From Micromonospora zingiberis (GTDB lineage Bacteria; Actinomycetota; Actinomycetes; Mycobacteriales; Micromonosporaceae): a stretch of 64,000 nucleotides of DNA. The stretch is taken from contig NZ_SJJR01000013.1 in assembly GCF_004331455.1 (NCBI RefSeq), positions 1-64,000 on the forward strand, in the 5' to 3' direction. Shown here in pieces: positions 46,373 to 54,608 of this stretch. The notes under the pieces were generated by a model. That model was not told the origin of the DNA, did no database searches, and saw only the letters and a program-made list of their open reading frames with translations. Each line of letters begins with the position of its first letter. The first letter of the stretch is position 1. Made by a program: the position numbers and the translations under genes.

Positions 46373-46432
46373 GAAAAAAGCCCTCGTGCCAGATGCACGG
46401 GGCCAGCGCACTCTCAGTCAGGGAGAGTGCGC
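46373..46432 (-). terminator. ilvBNC attenuator: pause hairpin and terminator
   Basis: Read on the minus strand: a perfect 10-bp hairpin GCGCACTCTC/GAGAGTGCGC (46432-46423 and 46415-46406) abuts the leader stop. It is followed by GCCCCGTGC/GCACGAGGGC (46402-46394 and 46389-46380, one bulge) and a run of six T (46379-46374). The terminator lies about 85 bases before the ilvB ATG. Confidence 0.85.
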
Positions 46433-46468
46433 TCAGATAAGTACTCGCAGCGACCGGTACGACGACAT
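46433..46468 (-). CDS. ilvBNC leader peptide (attenuator ORF)
   Basis: Eleven residues, MSSYRSLRVLI, ending with GTA-CTT-ATC-TGA: one Val, one Leu and one Ile codon in a row just before the stop. Stalling under shortage of any of the three amino acids would prevent the terminator. The ATG is only four bases past the stop of the upstream GGDEF-EAL gene. This is the conserved logic of actinobacterial ilvB leaders. Too short for ordinary gene prediction. Confidence 0.85.
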   Translation of the reverse strand: MSSYRSLRVLI

Positions 46469-46472
46469 GGGC

Positions 46473-48869
46473 TCAAGCCTGACGCATCTCACGCGATGAG
46501 TCAACTGATCCCACATTTTGGTTAACGGAACCCGGCGTGGCGCCTCCGGGCAGCCCGGCAGCACCAGGCGTGACGTGCTCGGGAGCGCCATTTCCGGCCC
46601 TCGGAGCGGGCGGCGGCGCGGCCGGCCTGGGCGGGTCCACCGGGCGCGCCGGCCGGGCTCCCGGCGAGGTGGCCGCCTCCAGCATCGCCTCCAGGTGCTC
46701 GGCAGGTACGCCCCAACCGAACAGCGCGCCCTGACCGAAGCGGCAGCCGGCGGCCACCACGGCGGCCAGCTCGGTGGGCGTGGTGACCCCCTCGGCGATG
46801 ACCTCCAGACCGAACTGGTGGCCCAGCCGCATGACGATGTCGACCATCGGCGCGAAGGCCGGACCGTCCCGCCCGACCGGACGGACCGGCTCGTGCTCGG
46901 CCACCAGGCCATGGTCGATCTTGAGGATGTCGATCGGGAGCCGGCGCAGCTGCCCCAACGAGGAGTAGCCGGCGCCGAAGTCGTCCAGGGCGATCCGCAC
47001 CCCGGTCAGCCGCAGCGCGGTCAGCCGCCGGATCAGCTCGTCCAGGTCCGTGGCGACGGCGTGCTCGGTGACCTCCAGCACCAACCGCTGCGGCGGGACG
47101 TGGTGGGCGCGCAGCGCCTCGGCCACCTGGACGACGTACTCGGGGGCGTGCAGCTCACGGGGTGAGACGTTCACCGACACCCAGACGTCGTGCCCCTCGG
47201 CCAGCCAGCGGGACAGCTGACGACAAGCCTGGTGCAGCACCCAGGCACCGAGTTCGGCGATCATCCCGCACTCCTCGGCCAGCGGGATGAACTCGTCCGG
47301 ACGGACGCTGCCCAGCTCGGGGTGGGTCCAGCGGAGCAGCGCCTCCGCGCCGACCGGACGCACCGACGGCAACGAGGCCACCGGCTGGAAGACCAGCCGC
47401 AGTTCGTCGCGCCCGATCGCGCCACGCAGTTCGTGCTCCAGCGTGGTCCGCCGGCGCAGCAGCCGGTCGTACGCGCCGTCGTACCGCTCGATCCGGTTCT
47501 TGCCACGCTGTTTGGCGTAGCGCAGCGCGAGATCCGCGTGCCGCAGCAGCAGTTCGACGTCCGGGGTGTCGGCCCAGGTCGCCAGACCGATGCTGACCGA
47601 GAGGAAAACCGGCCCCTCGGGCTGCTGGTAGGCCCCGCCGAGCACCCCCAGCAGCCGCTCGGCGACCACCCCCGCCTCGGCCGGACCACCGTGCATGAGC
47701 ACCGCGAACTCGTCCCCGCCGAGGCGGGCGGCGAGATCACCGGGGCGAAGGTTGCCGCGCAGCCGCTGACCCACCTCGGCCAGCACCGCGTCACCGACGT
47801 CGTGGCCGCGCATGTCGTTGACGTTCTTGAACCCGTCCAGGTCCAGGCTGAGCAGGATGCACGGGTTGCCCGCCTCGGCGCACCGGTGCAGCGCTCGCAG
47901 CAGCCCGCGCCGGTTGGCCAGGCCGGTGAGCGCGTCGGTGTGGGCGAGTTGCCGGAAGTGCGCCTCCCGATCCGCGAGCCGCCGGGCGTAGGCCCGCACC
48001 TGGTGCAGGGTGAGGTACTGCCGGGCGACCAGGGCGAAGCCCTCCACGCTGCCCGCGATGATGCCGAGCGCGTCGAACCGGCCGTCCTGGAGGAGGTGGT
48101 ACATCGCCGAGCCGGCCATCGCGGCCATCGGGATGAAGGCGTACTCGCCGTCGTGGTGGATCACGTCGGTGGTGAGCTGCCCCGGCGGGTCGATGCGGTG
48201 CGCCGCCACGGCTGTGGTCAGCAGGCCCACGGCGAGCACGACGACGCTGACCGAGGTCACGGTCGGACCGGCCTGGCAGAGCCCGGCGGCGACGCCGAGG
48301 CCGCCACAGGTCGCCATGGTGATGCCGGCACCCAACCCGGCGAGCCCACGACGCGGCGGCGTGGCCCGCAGCACCAGGATGACGGCGAGGCCGCAGCACA
48401 GCGCCGCGCTGACGGAGGCGAGCAGGATCGCCGGGCAGGCCGTCGGGGTGGCGTCGCCGAGCAGCCGGGTCGGTTCGGAGAGCAGCACCCAGCCGACGAA
48501 CCACAGCGCGGCGCCCACGACCACGCCGTCCAGGGCGAGCCGCGCGGCCGGGCCCACCGAACCGGCCACCCCGGGCATCCGGAGCAGGCCGGCACAGAAG
48601 AGCAGTCCACTCACCGCGGTACCGATCGCGACCGCACTCGCCCAGTTGCTGCCCGGTTCGTACGCCGCCTGCTCGCTGGCGCTCAGCGCCCCGGCCACGG
48701 CGAACAGTCCGGTGACCAGGGACACCGCCGCGGCGACGGTGAGCAGCACGTACGCCGGCCGGTGCGGGGCGGCACGGCGCCGGGCGGCGGCGGCCAGCAG
48801 CACGCCGGCCGCGAGGGCAGCCAGCGCGCTCAGCACCGCGGCGACGATCATGCCCGGGGGTGTGTGCAC
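46473..48869 (-). CDS. Membrane-bound GGDEF-EAL cyclic-di-GMP enzyme
   Basis: 798 residues. About eight transmembrane helices fill residues 5-285. GGDEF ([15 protein letters not shown], 384-388) is intact, with the inhibitory RxxD site (RPGD, 375-378) at the correct five-residue spacing. The EAL domain follows ([14 protein letters not shown] near 507) with [11 protein letters not shown] and IAEGVTT, so both halves may be active. The C-terminus is a Pro/Gly-rich tail. The start is GTG 48869 or ATG 48851. It is divergent from ilvD. The 3' end abuts the ilvB leader. Confidence 0.93.
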   Translation of the reverse strand: MHTPPGMIVAAVLSALAALAAGVLLAAAARRRAAPHRPAYVLLTVAAAVSLVTGLFAVAGALSASEQAAYEPGSNWASAVAIGTAVSGLLFCAGLLRMPGVAGSVGPAARLALDGVVVGAALWFVGWVLLSEPTRLLGDATPTACPAILLASVSAALCCGLAVILVLRATPPRRGLAGLGAGITMATCGGLGVAAGLCQAGPTVTSVSVVVLAVGLLTTAVAAHRIDPPGQLTTDVIHHDGEYAFIPMAAMAGSAMYHLLQDGRFDALGIIAGSVEGFALVARQYLTLHQVRAYARRLADREAHFRQLAHTDALTGLANRRGLLRALHRCAEAGNPCILLSLDLDGFKNVNDMRGHDVGDAVLAEVGQRLRGNLRPGDLAARLGGDEFAVLMHGGPAEAGVVAERLLGVLGGAYQQPEGPVFLSVSIGLATWADTPDVELLLRHADLALRYAKQRGKNRIERYDGAYDRLLRRRTTLEHELRGAIGRDELRLVFQPVASLPSVRPVGAEALLRWTHPELGSVRPDEFIPLAEECGMIAELGAWVLHQACRQLSRWLAEGHDVWVSVNVSPRELHAPEYVVQVAEALRAHHVPPQRLVLEVTEHAVATDLDELIRRLTALRLTGVRIALDDFGAGYSSLGQLRRLPIDILKIDHGLVAEHEPVRPVGRDGPAFAPMVDIVMRLGHQFGLEVIAEGVTTPTELAAVVAAGCRFGQGALFGWGVPAEHLEAMLEAATSPGARPARPVDPPRPAAPPPAPRAGNGAPEHVTPGAAGLPGGATPGSVNQNVGSVDSSREMRQA
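46475..46504 (-). promoter_or_regulatory. Candidate ilvB promoter inside the end of the GGDEF-EAL gene
   Basis: On the minus strand TTGACT (46504-46499) and AGGCTT (46480-46475) are 18 bases apart. Seven bases on, the start site would fall on the A of the leader-peptide ATG (46468), implying a leaderless transcript. The -10 match is weak. The promoter would overlap the final codons of the upstream gene. Confidence 0.4.
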
Positions 48870-48979
48870 GGCGTCAACTCTGCCGGATGGCCGCTCGGCG
48901 TGGGGATCGGGTGTGCATCTGTTGGGACACGTCCCGCTCGCCTGTCCGTTGCCGCCTTGGCGGTGCCAGACTGGTGGGC

Positions 48980-50827
48980 ATGCCTGAGCTGCGGTCGAAG
49001 ACCTCCACGCACGGTCGGACGATGGCCGGTGCCCGGGCCCTGTGGCGGGCCACCGGGATGACCGACGACGATTTCGGCAAGCCGATCGTCGCCATCGCGA
49101 ACAGTTTCACCCAGTTCGTCCCGGGCCACGTACACCTCAAGGACATGGGTGGCCTGGTCGCCGACGCGGTGGCCGAGGCCGGCGGGGTGGGCCGGGAGTT
49201 CAACACGATCGCGGTCGACGACGGCATCGCCATGGGGCACGGTGGCATGCTCTACTCCCTGCCCAGCCGCGAGTTGATCGCCGACGCGGTGGAGTACATG
49301 GTCAACGCGCACTGCGCCGACGCCCTGGTCTGCATCTCCAACTGCGACAAGATCACCCCAGGCATGCTGCTGGCCGCGCTGCGGCTGAACATCCCGACCG
49401 TCTTCGTCTCCGGCGGCCCGATGGAGGCCGGCAAGACGGTGGCGATCGAGGGCATCGTCCACTCGAAGATCGACCTGATCGACGCGATGATCGCCTCCTC
49501 GAACGAGGCGGTCACCGACGACCAGCTCGGCGCCATCGAGCGCTCCGCCTGCCCGACCTGCGGCTCCTGCTCCGGCATGTTCACCGCCAACTCGATGAAC
49601 TGCCTCACCGAGGCGATCGGGCTGGCGCTGCCGGGCAACGGCTCGACGCTGGCCACCCACGCCGCGCGCCGGTCGCTCTTCGTCGAGGCCGGCCGCACCG
49701 TCGTGGAGATCGCCAAGCGGTGGTACAACCACGACGACGCCTCGGTGCTGCCCCGGACGGTGGCCTCCCGGGCCGCCTTCGAGAACGCCGTCGCGCTGGA
49801 CGTGGCGATGGGCGGCTCGACCAACACGATCCTGCACCTGCTGGCCGCCGCCCGCGAGGCCGAGCTGGACTTCACCGTCGCCGACATCGACGCGATCTCC
49901 CGCCGGGTGCCCTGCCTGGCCAAGGTCGCCCCGAACTCGCCGCAGTACCACATGGAGGACGTGCACCGGGCCGGCGGCATCCCGGCCATCCTCGGCGAAC
50001 TGGACCGCGCCGGCCTGCTGCACCGGGACGTGCACGCGGTGCACTCCCCCACGCTGGCGGGCTGGCTGGCCGACTGGGACGTGCGCGGCGGCTCGGCCAC
50101 TCCCGAGGCGATCGAGCTGTTCCACGCCGCGCCGGGCGGGGTACGCACCACCGAACCGTTCTCCACCACCAACCGCTGGTCGAGCCTGGACACCGACGCC
50201 GCCAACGGCTGCATTCACGACCGGGAGCACGCGTACTCCGCCGACGGCGGGCTGGCCATCCTCTCCGGCAACCTCGCCCCGGACGGCTGCGTGGTGAAGA
50301 CCGCCGGGGTGCCCGAGGAGTGCCTGACCTTCCGTGGCCCGGCAAAGGTCTACGAGTCGCAGGACGACGCGGTCACCGCCATCCTCGCCAAGGAAGTGGT
50401 CGCCGGCGACGTGGTGGTGATCCGCTACGAGGGCCCCAAGGGCGGCCCCGGCATGCAGGAGATGCTCTACCCCACCTCGTTCCTCAAGGGCCGAGGGCTG
50501 GGCCGGGCCTGCGCGCTGCTGACCGACGGCCGGTTCTCCGGTGGCACCTCCGGGCTCTCCATCGGGCACGTCTCCCCCGAGGCCGCCTCGGGCGGGCTGA
50601 TCGCGCTGGTCGAGCCGGGCGACGAGATCGTCATCGACATTCCGGCGCGCACGATCGAGCTGAACGTGCCGGCCGACGTGTTGGACGCCCGCCGCGTCGC
50701 CCAGGAGAAGCGCGACCGCCCGTACACCCCCGTCGACCGGCAACGCCCGGTCTCCGCCGCCCTGCGCGCGTACGCCTCGATGGCCACCTCCGCCAGCGAC
50801 GGCGCCTACCGCCGCGTACCCGAATGA
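48980..50827 (+). CDS. ilvD: Dihydroxy-acid dehydratase
   Basis: A 615-residue iron-sulfur enzyme for Val/Ile synthesis. Landmarks: the cluster cysteines in [12 protein letters not shown] and [36 protein letters not shown], and the C-terminal [23 protein letters not shown] 48980 ([14 protein letters not shown]) matches family N-termini; the upstream frame to 48860 is spurious. An interspersed repeat begins at its stop codon. Confidence 0.97.
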   Translation: MPELRSKTSTHGRTMAGARALWRATGMTDDDFGKPIVAIANSFTQFVPGHVHLKDMGGLVADAVAEAGGVGREFNTIAVDDGIAMGHGGMLYSLPSRELIADAVEYMVNAHCADALVCISNCDKITPGMLLAALRLNIPTVFVSGGPMEAGKTVAIEGIVHSKIDLIDAMIASSNEAVTDDQLGAIERSACPTCGSCSGMFTANSMNCLTEAIGLALPGNGSTLATHAARRSLFVEAGRTVVEIAKRWYNHDDASVLPRTVASRAAFENAVALDVAMGGSTNTILHLLAAAREAELDFTVADIDAISRRVPCLAKVAPNSPQYHMEDVHRAGGIPAILGELDRAGLLHRDVHAVHSPTLAGWLADWDVRGGSATPEAIELFHAAPGGVRTTEPFSTTNRWSSLDTDAANGCIHDREHAYSADGGLAILSGNLAPDGCVVKTAGVPEECLTFRGPAKVYESQDDAVTAILAKEVVAGDVVVIRYEGPKGGPGMQEMLYPTSFLKGRGLGRACALLTDGRFSGGTSGLSIGHVSPEAASGGLIALVEPGDEIVIDIPARTIELNVPADVLDARRVAQEKRDRPYTPVDRQRPVSAALRAYASMATSASDGAYRRVPE

Positions 50828-50882
50828 AAGGAAGGGCACCTTGTTAACGCCTCGTGCATAGCAAGGGCCCCCTGTTAACGCC
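50825..50882. repeat. Interspersed repeat, copy 3 (complete, at the ilvD stop)
   Basis: Reading with ilvD: TGA stop, then AAGGAAGGGCACCTTGTTAAC, gcctcgtgcatag, CAAGGGCCCCCTGTTAACGCC. This is the reverse complement of copy 2, so the repeat keeps the same polarity relative to the gene whose stop it follows. Confidence 0.85.
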
Positions 50883-50902
50883 GGACCCGAGAGCACGGGT
50901 GT

Positions 50903-50939
50903 GTGTCGAGGTCCTCGGTCGAGCCGAGGACCTCGACAC
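50903..50939 (-). terminator. Terminator of the pectate-lyase-like gene
   Basis: GTGTCGAGGTCCTCGG (50903-50918) with CCGAGGACCTCGACAC (50924-50939): a perfect 16-bp stem, loop TCGAG, five bases past the stop at 50944. Confidence 0.82.
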
Positions 50940-50943
50940 GCAG

Positions 50944-52515
50944 CTAGAAGCGGGCTCCGACGTTGGCACCGTTGGACGGGCGCAGGAAGTCCGAGGACGG
51001 GATCGAGCCGTCCGCCCGGCGGGCACCGGTGATCGTGCTCGGGTTGGTGCTGGCCAGCGGCCAACTGCCACCGAGATCCCAGGAGTTGCCGCTGCCGCTG
51101 GAGTTCGTACCGAGCGACACGTTCGCGCCGTTGGCGACGGCGAGGTTCCCGGTCAGGGTGCTGGCGGAGCGGTTGACGTTGAATCCGGTACCCGGGTTGC
51201 GCCAGGCGGTGCTCCGCTCGATCCGGTGCTGCCCCGGGTTGTTGTTGTCGATGAACCCGCCGACCGCGTTGTCCCAGGTCATGCTGTTGCGCACGGTGTG
51301 GTTGGCGGACACCCCGTTGCCGCCCAGCTTGAATCCGTTGCCGTCGCCGGTGTAGTCCGGCAGGTTCCAGCGGTTGAACCCGTTGCCCCAGGCCAGGCTG
51401 TTCTCGGTGAGGATGGGTGAGCTGAACATCCAGTAGTCCAGCCCGTCGTCGGAGTTGTTCCACAACCGGGCGCCGCGTACCACGTTGCCGCTGCCCGCGC
51501 CCTCCTTGATGGCCAGGCCGTCGGCGCTCTCCCCGTTCTTGCGCGGGTCCCGGTTGCCGTACGCGTCCAGGTTGACGATCTGGTTGTTGCTCGACGCCCC
51601 CTGAAGGTGGAAGCCCGACTCGTAGTTGTCCCTGGTCACCAGGCGCTCGAAGACACCGTTGTTGACGTCCAGCCCGAACACCCCGTACGGCCCGTTGATG
51701 ATCTCCAAGCCGATCAGCCGCCACCAGTCGCCCTCGATGTGGATGGCGCCCCGCTCGGCCCGGGGGATACTGCCACCCACCGGGGCCGGTGTGTGCGGCA
51801 TGTTCTCGCCGTCGATCACGACCCGCTCGTTGGCGTAGTTGCGCAACGTTATCGGCCGACTCGACGTGCCGTCCTTGAGTAGCTGGATGTTGCTGCTGGG
51901 CGCGTACGTCCCGCCGCGGAGGAAGATGGTGTGGCCGGGCTGGGCGAGGTCGACGGCCCGCTGGATGCTCGCCAACGGGGCGCTCAGGGTCCCGGGGTTG
52001 CTGTCGTTCCCGCTGGTGGCGACGTAGAGCAGGTCCGACGGTTCACCGCCGGCTTCGAGTTCGATGTAGTCGACATTGGGCAGGCCGTCGGCGACTGTCG
52101 GGGTGAGCCGGATGGTGTTGCCGCCGGAACGCAGGCTCACCGGCAGCACCTTCGTCACCCAGGCGTCCCAGGTGCCGGTGCTCTCGAACGGCACGTTCCG
52201 CACCGTCGCGCCGTTGACGATCAGATCCGCCGGGCGGGAGCCGCTCGTACCGTTGGCGAACCGGACCCGCAGTTCGGCCGGTGCGGCGCTCGCGGCGGTA
52301 ACGGTGAACTCGGCGTACGCACCGACGGCGTTGTTGCCGTTGCAGAACCCGGTGCCGGAGTAACCGGACCAGTTGGCGTCGATGGTGCCGGTGCACCTCG
52401 CCGGGCTGTTCTCGGCCTCGTACCTGGTCGGTGCGGCCGAGGCCGGTCCGACCGTCGACACCGTGACGGCGCCGGCCGCGAGCAGGATCGCGGCGCCGAA
52501 GGACTTCCATCTCAT
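50944..52515 (-). CDS. Secreted right-handed beta-helix protein, pectate lyase-like, with N-terminal carbohydrate-binding module
   Basis: 523 residues. Signal peptide ends near residue 27 (VSTVGPASA). A CBM35/CBM6-like module spans about 30-155 (TRYEAENSPARCTGTIDAN, GAYAEFTVTAASAAPAELRV, VDYIELEAGG). The rest is a parallel beta-helix (YVATSGNDSNPGTLSAPLAS, FHLQGASSNNQIVNLDAYGN, NGESADGLAIKEGAGSGNVV) with coil-asparagine ladders, as in PL9-type pectate lyases. ATG 52515 follows GGAGAAG. It is controlled by a promoter and LacI-type operator about 165-215 bases upstream, with its own terminator. Confidence 0.85.
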   Translation of the reverse strand: MRWKSFGAAILLAAGAVTVSTVGPASAAPTRYEAENSPARCTGTIDANWSGYSGTGFCNGNNAVGAYAEFTVTAASAAPAELRVRFANGTSGSRPADLIVNGATVRNVPFESTGTWDAWVTKVLPVSLRSGGNTIRLTPTVADGLPNVDYIELEAGGEPSDLLYVATSGNDSNPGTLSAPLASIQRAVDLAQPGHTIFLRGGTYAPSSNIQLLKDGTSSRPITLRNYANERVVIDGENMPHTPAPVGGSIPRAERGAIHIEGDWWRLIGLEIINGPYGVFGLDVNNGVFERLVTRDNYESGFHLQGASSNNQIVNLDAYGNRDPRKNGESADGLAIKEGAGSGNVVRGARLWNNSDDGLDYWMFSSPILTENSLAWGNGFNRWNLPDYTGDGNGFKLGGNGVSANHTVRNSMTWDNAVGGFIDNNNPGQHRIERSTAWRNPGTGFNVNRSASTLTGNLAVANGANVSLGTNSSGSGNSWDLGGSWPLASTNPSTITGARRADGSIPSSDFLRPSNGANVGARF

Positions 52516-52678
52516 GACGCTTCTCCAGGGTGAGCTGAGGATCGACGTTGGCGGCCATCCGTACGACCGACGTCTGCGCCCGGCCCGCCGAACCGCGTAC
52601 GGCGATGTCGTCTCCGGCCATGCCCGCAGCACGCCCCTGCCCAGGGGGCCACGCAGTCACGACCTCCACCCGACATCG

Positions 52679-52692
52679 GGAAAGCGCTTTCC
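52679..52692. promoter_or_regulatory. LacI-type operator upstream of the pectate lyase gene
   Basis: A perfect 14-bp palindrome, GGAAAGCGCTTTCC, with the CG centre typical of LacI/GalR-family operators. It begins 11 bases downstream of the -10 of the promoter at 52704-52732, overlapping about +5 to +18, a standard repression position. Between this site and the start codon lies a leader of about 160 bases with no other feature recognised. Confidence 0.75.
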
Positions 52693-52703
52693 AGCCAACT
52701 CGA

Positions 52704-52732
52704 ATGATAGCCATAGAGTAGAAAGTGGTCAA
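52704..52732 (-). promoter_or_regulatory. Sigma70-like promoter of the pectate lyase gene
   Basis: On the minus strand TTGACC (52732-52727), 17 bases, TATCAT (52709-52704): the best -35/-10 pair noticed in the window. The inferred start site is near 52697. Beyond it, 52733-52975 (up to the next gene) holds nothing I recognise. Confidence 0.75.
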
Positions 52733-52975
52733 TGTTCGGCGGTGCTGCGGCAAAGGGCAAACAGGTCTGCGACCTCGGCGAGATTCCCGGGGCCACGGAC
52801 CGGACCGACACCCAGTCCGCGACGACCACAGCAGCGGCGCAGCTTCCGGAGTTCATCGCCGCGTCCACAACCGACCACCTGAAGCCGCCGGACTGCGGGC
52901 CACGCCCATCTCCGATAGTGTCCGCCCGACTACGTAAACATGATCCTCGTTCACGGACGGTAGACGGAGGACCCA

Positions 52976-53239
52976 ATGGCCAGCATCGAAGAGGTCAAGG
53001 CGGCATTGATGCAGGCGGCAGAACAGGGAAATGTCACGATCAATCAGATTCGGGCCGCCGCCGAGAACAACGAGCGGATGCTGACCCGCCTGCGTGCCAT
53101 CGCCGCCGGCACCGGCCATCCGGCGATCGCCGAGGCCATCGCCCGAGGCGAGCAGAGCAAGCAGCGCCTGGCCGAGGCGATGACGCTCGTACAGGGCAGC
53201 TCGGAGGCCGCCCGCCGTTACGTCGGCATCCTCGGCTGA
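52976..53239 (+). CDS. Helical WXG100-size protein, cassette gene A
   Basis: 87 residues, entirely helical by composition: MASIEEVKAALMQAAEQGN, INQIRAAAENNERMLTRLRA, EQSKQRLAEAMTLVQGSS, ending YVGILG. Size and helix pattern are those of WXG100 proteins, but there is no WxG motif. It shares the opening SIxEVKAAL and the ending LG with gene B, so the two look like paralogues. GGAGG lies six bases upstream of ATG 52976. First gene of a four-gene cassette. Family not recognised. Confidence 0.75.
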   Translation: MASIEEVKAALMQAAEQGNVTINQIRAAAENNERMLTRLRAIAAGTGHPAIAEAIARGEQSKQRLAEAMTLVQGSSEAARRYVGILG

Positions 53240-53250
53240 GCGCACCGACG

Positions 53251-53511
53251 GTGAGTATCGGCGAGGTAAAAGCCGCGCTGAGCGCGGCTGTCAACGCTGC
53301 CCGTGCGGGCCAGGGCGTATTCGACCGAGCCGTGGCAAAAGCCGAGGCGGCTACCACCGCAGCCGAGGCGGTCTTCCACGGCAGTCGACACGAGGAAGTT
53401 GCGGCCACCCGGCAGGCTCTTGTGGCAGCGAGAGCCGAGGTCGAACCGACCCGACGACGCTTTGACGCCACCATGCACCGGACAGCCGAGTACCTCACCC
53501 GGCTCGGATGA
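53251..53511 (+). CDS. Helical WXG100-size protein, cassette gene B
   Basis: 86 residues from GTG 53251: VSIGEVKAALSAAVNAARAG, then FDRAVAKAEAATTAAEAVFH, ending AEYLTRLG. All-helical and coiled-coil-like, similar in length and N-terminus to gene A, 11 bases downstream of it. Its TGA overlaps the ATG of gene C. Function unknown. The upstream open frame to 52732 is not coding, because gene A lies there in another frame. Confidence 0.75.
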   Translation: MSIGEVKAALSAAVNAARAGQGVFDRAVAKAEAATTAAEAVFHGSRHEEVAATRQALVAARAEVEPTRRRFDATMHRTAEYLTRLG

Positions 53512-54164
53512 CAGCCAACATCGGCGACCTGGTCGCGCGACTCCTAGCGATACGCGCAGAGCTGGATGCCGCTGCCGTCACCGCACTTCGCGCACAGGCA
53601 GATGCCGAGCAGGCGGCTGCGCACCTGGACGGCGTAAGGCAGGGCAGCAACGACTACGGCCTACGTTCCGCTGCGGAGGATGCCAAAGTTGCCCGCGACA
53701 AGGCCGGTCGCTATGCCCGCCTCCTGGCCCAAGCGGCCCGTCACATCACCCGCTACATCAATACGATCGCCCCGAGCGCCGCGTCCACAGAGCCTGCCGC
53801 AGAGGATGCCTCGCCATCCGGCGAACGTGTCCTGACCGAGGCTGAGCGACGCGGACGGCGCGCCGACGTCGCCTGGCGTAAGCAGGTCAAGAAAGCCGAC
53901 GACATCGAGGACGGCCTGAAGAACGCCGAGACCAGCGCTCGCGAAATATTCAAGTTCTTCAAGCAGCAGGGTGACGGGAACGGAGGTTCCACAAGCGGTA
54001 CGACGAACCCCGAACCCGTGCCCGTGCAGGAGCGACCGCACGTCGACAACCCGGTGACCGCCGCAGTGATGGCAGCTGGCGCATTGGCGGTGACCGTGAA
54101 GGCGATATGGAACCATGGCAAAACGCGACGAGCACGAGAGCGGGACGAGAGTGATCAAGCCTGA
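53508..54164 (+). CDS. Helical protein with C-terminal membrane anchor, cassette gene C
   Basis: 218 residues. The N-terminal about 75 residues are a helical hairpin (MTANIGDLVARLLAIRAELD, LRSAAEDAKVARDKAGRYAR). A basic linker follows (EAERRGRRADVAWRKQVKKA), and residues about 180-203 are hydrophobic (NPVTAAVMAAGALAVTVKAI), then a positive tail (KTRRARERD). This suggests a cytoplasmic helical domain tethered to the membrane. The start overlaps gene B (ATGA). Family not recognised. Confidence 0.72.
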   Translation: MTANIGDLVARLLAIRAELDAAAVTALRAQADAEQAAAHLDGVRQGSNDYGLRSAAEDAKVARDKAGRYARLLAQAARHITRYINTIAPSAASTEPAAEDASPSGERVLTEAERRGRRADVAWRKQVKKADDIEDGLKNAETSAREIFKFFKQQGDGNGGSTSGTTNPEPVPVQERPHVDNPVTAAVMAAGALAVTVKAIWNHGKTRRARERDESDQA

Positions 54165-54582
54165 GCTACCCGAGTACATCCGGACGATGGTTCGTGGCGA
54201 CTACGCGGCGAACGACGCGGTCGAAGCCAAGCTTGACGCCGAGGGCTGGGACGGTCTCCCCCGTTACCTCGCGGCAGTCTTCTTCCTCGCCGTCGATCGC
54301 CGCTTCGGCGAAACGGGCAGCCACGCCGAGATCATCGCGTTCGTCGGCGAACTACGCGCCGGGCTCGCCGACGGCGGGCCGGAGATCAACGCCGAGGCGG
54401 CCGAGCAGCTCATCTCGTCGATCATCGACCCGTCGCTCGACTACTCGATGAGCCAGGAGATGATCGGCCGCATCCAGGCGGCCACCGTGCAAAAGATCCT
54501 CACCGAGGAGAACCTGTCCGACAGCGAGTTGGACTCCCTACTCGCCGAAGCCGCCAACCTGTCTTCCCGCCCTGATCGCTGA
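54115..54582 (+). CDS. Soluble helical protein, cassette gene D
   Basis: 155 residues if started at ATG 54115, which overlaps gene C by 50 bases. GTG 54151, after GGGACGAGA, is an alternative (143 residues, 14-base overlap). It reads PEYIRTMVRGDYAANDAVEA, GLPRYLAAVFFLAVDRRFGE, EINAEAAEQLISSIIDP, LTEENLSDSELDSLLAEAAN. Acidic, all-helical, no signal peptide. It resembles immunity or adaptor proteins in general character only. I recognise no family. Last gene of the cassette. Confidence 0.7.
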   Translation: MAKRDEHESGTRVIKPELPEYIRTMVRGDYAANDAVEAKLDAEGWDGLPRYLAAVFFLAVDRRFGETGSHAEIIAFVGELRAGLADGGPEINAEAAEQLISSIIDPSLDYSMSQEMIGRIQAATVQKILTEENLSDSELDSLLAEAANLSSRPDR

Positions 54583-54608
54583 GGTTTCCTGATCGAGGCT
54601 CATCGCTG

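Noticed and set aside
46291-46398. 36-residue N-terminal extension of IlvB
   Set aside because: Covers the attenuator terminator and U run; ATG 46290 gives the normal N-terminus.
48860-48979. 40-residue extension of IlvD
   Set aside because: Cys/Arg-rich and unlike family N-termini; [10 protein letters not shown] at 48980 is the expected start.
52732-53250. Upstream extension of cassette gene B
   Set aside because: Overlaps gene A in another frame and is Arg/Pro-rich; gene B starts at GTG 53251 with the motif shared with gene A.
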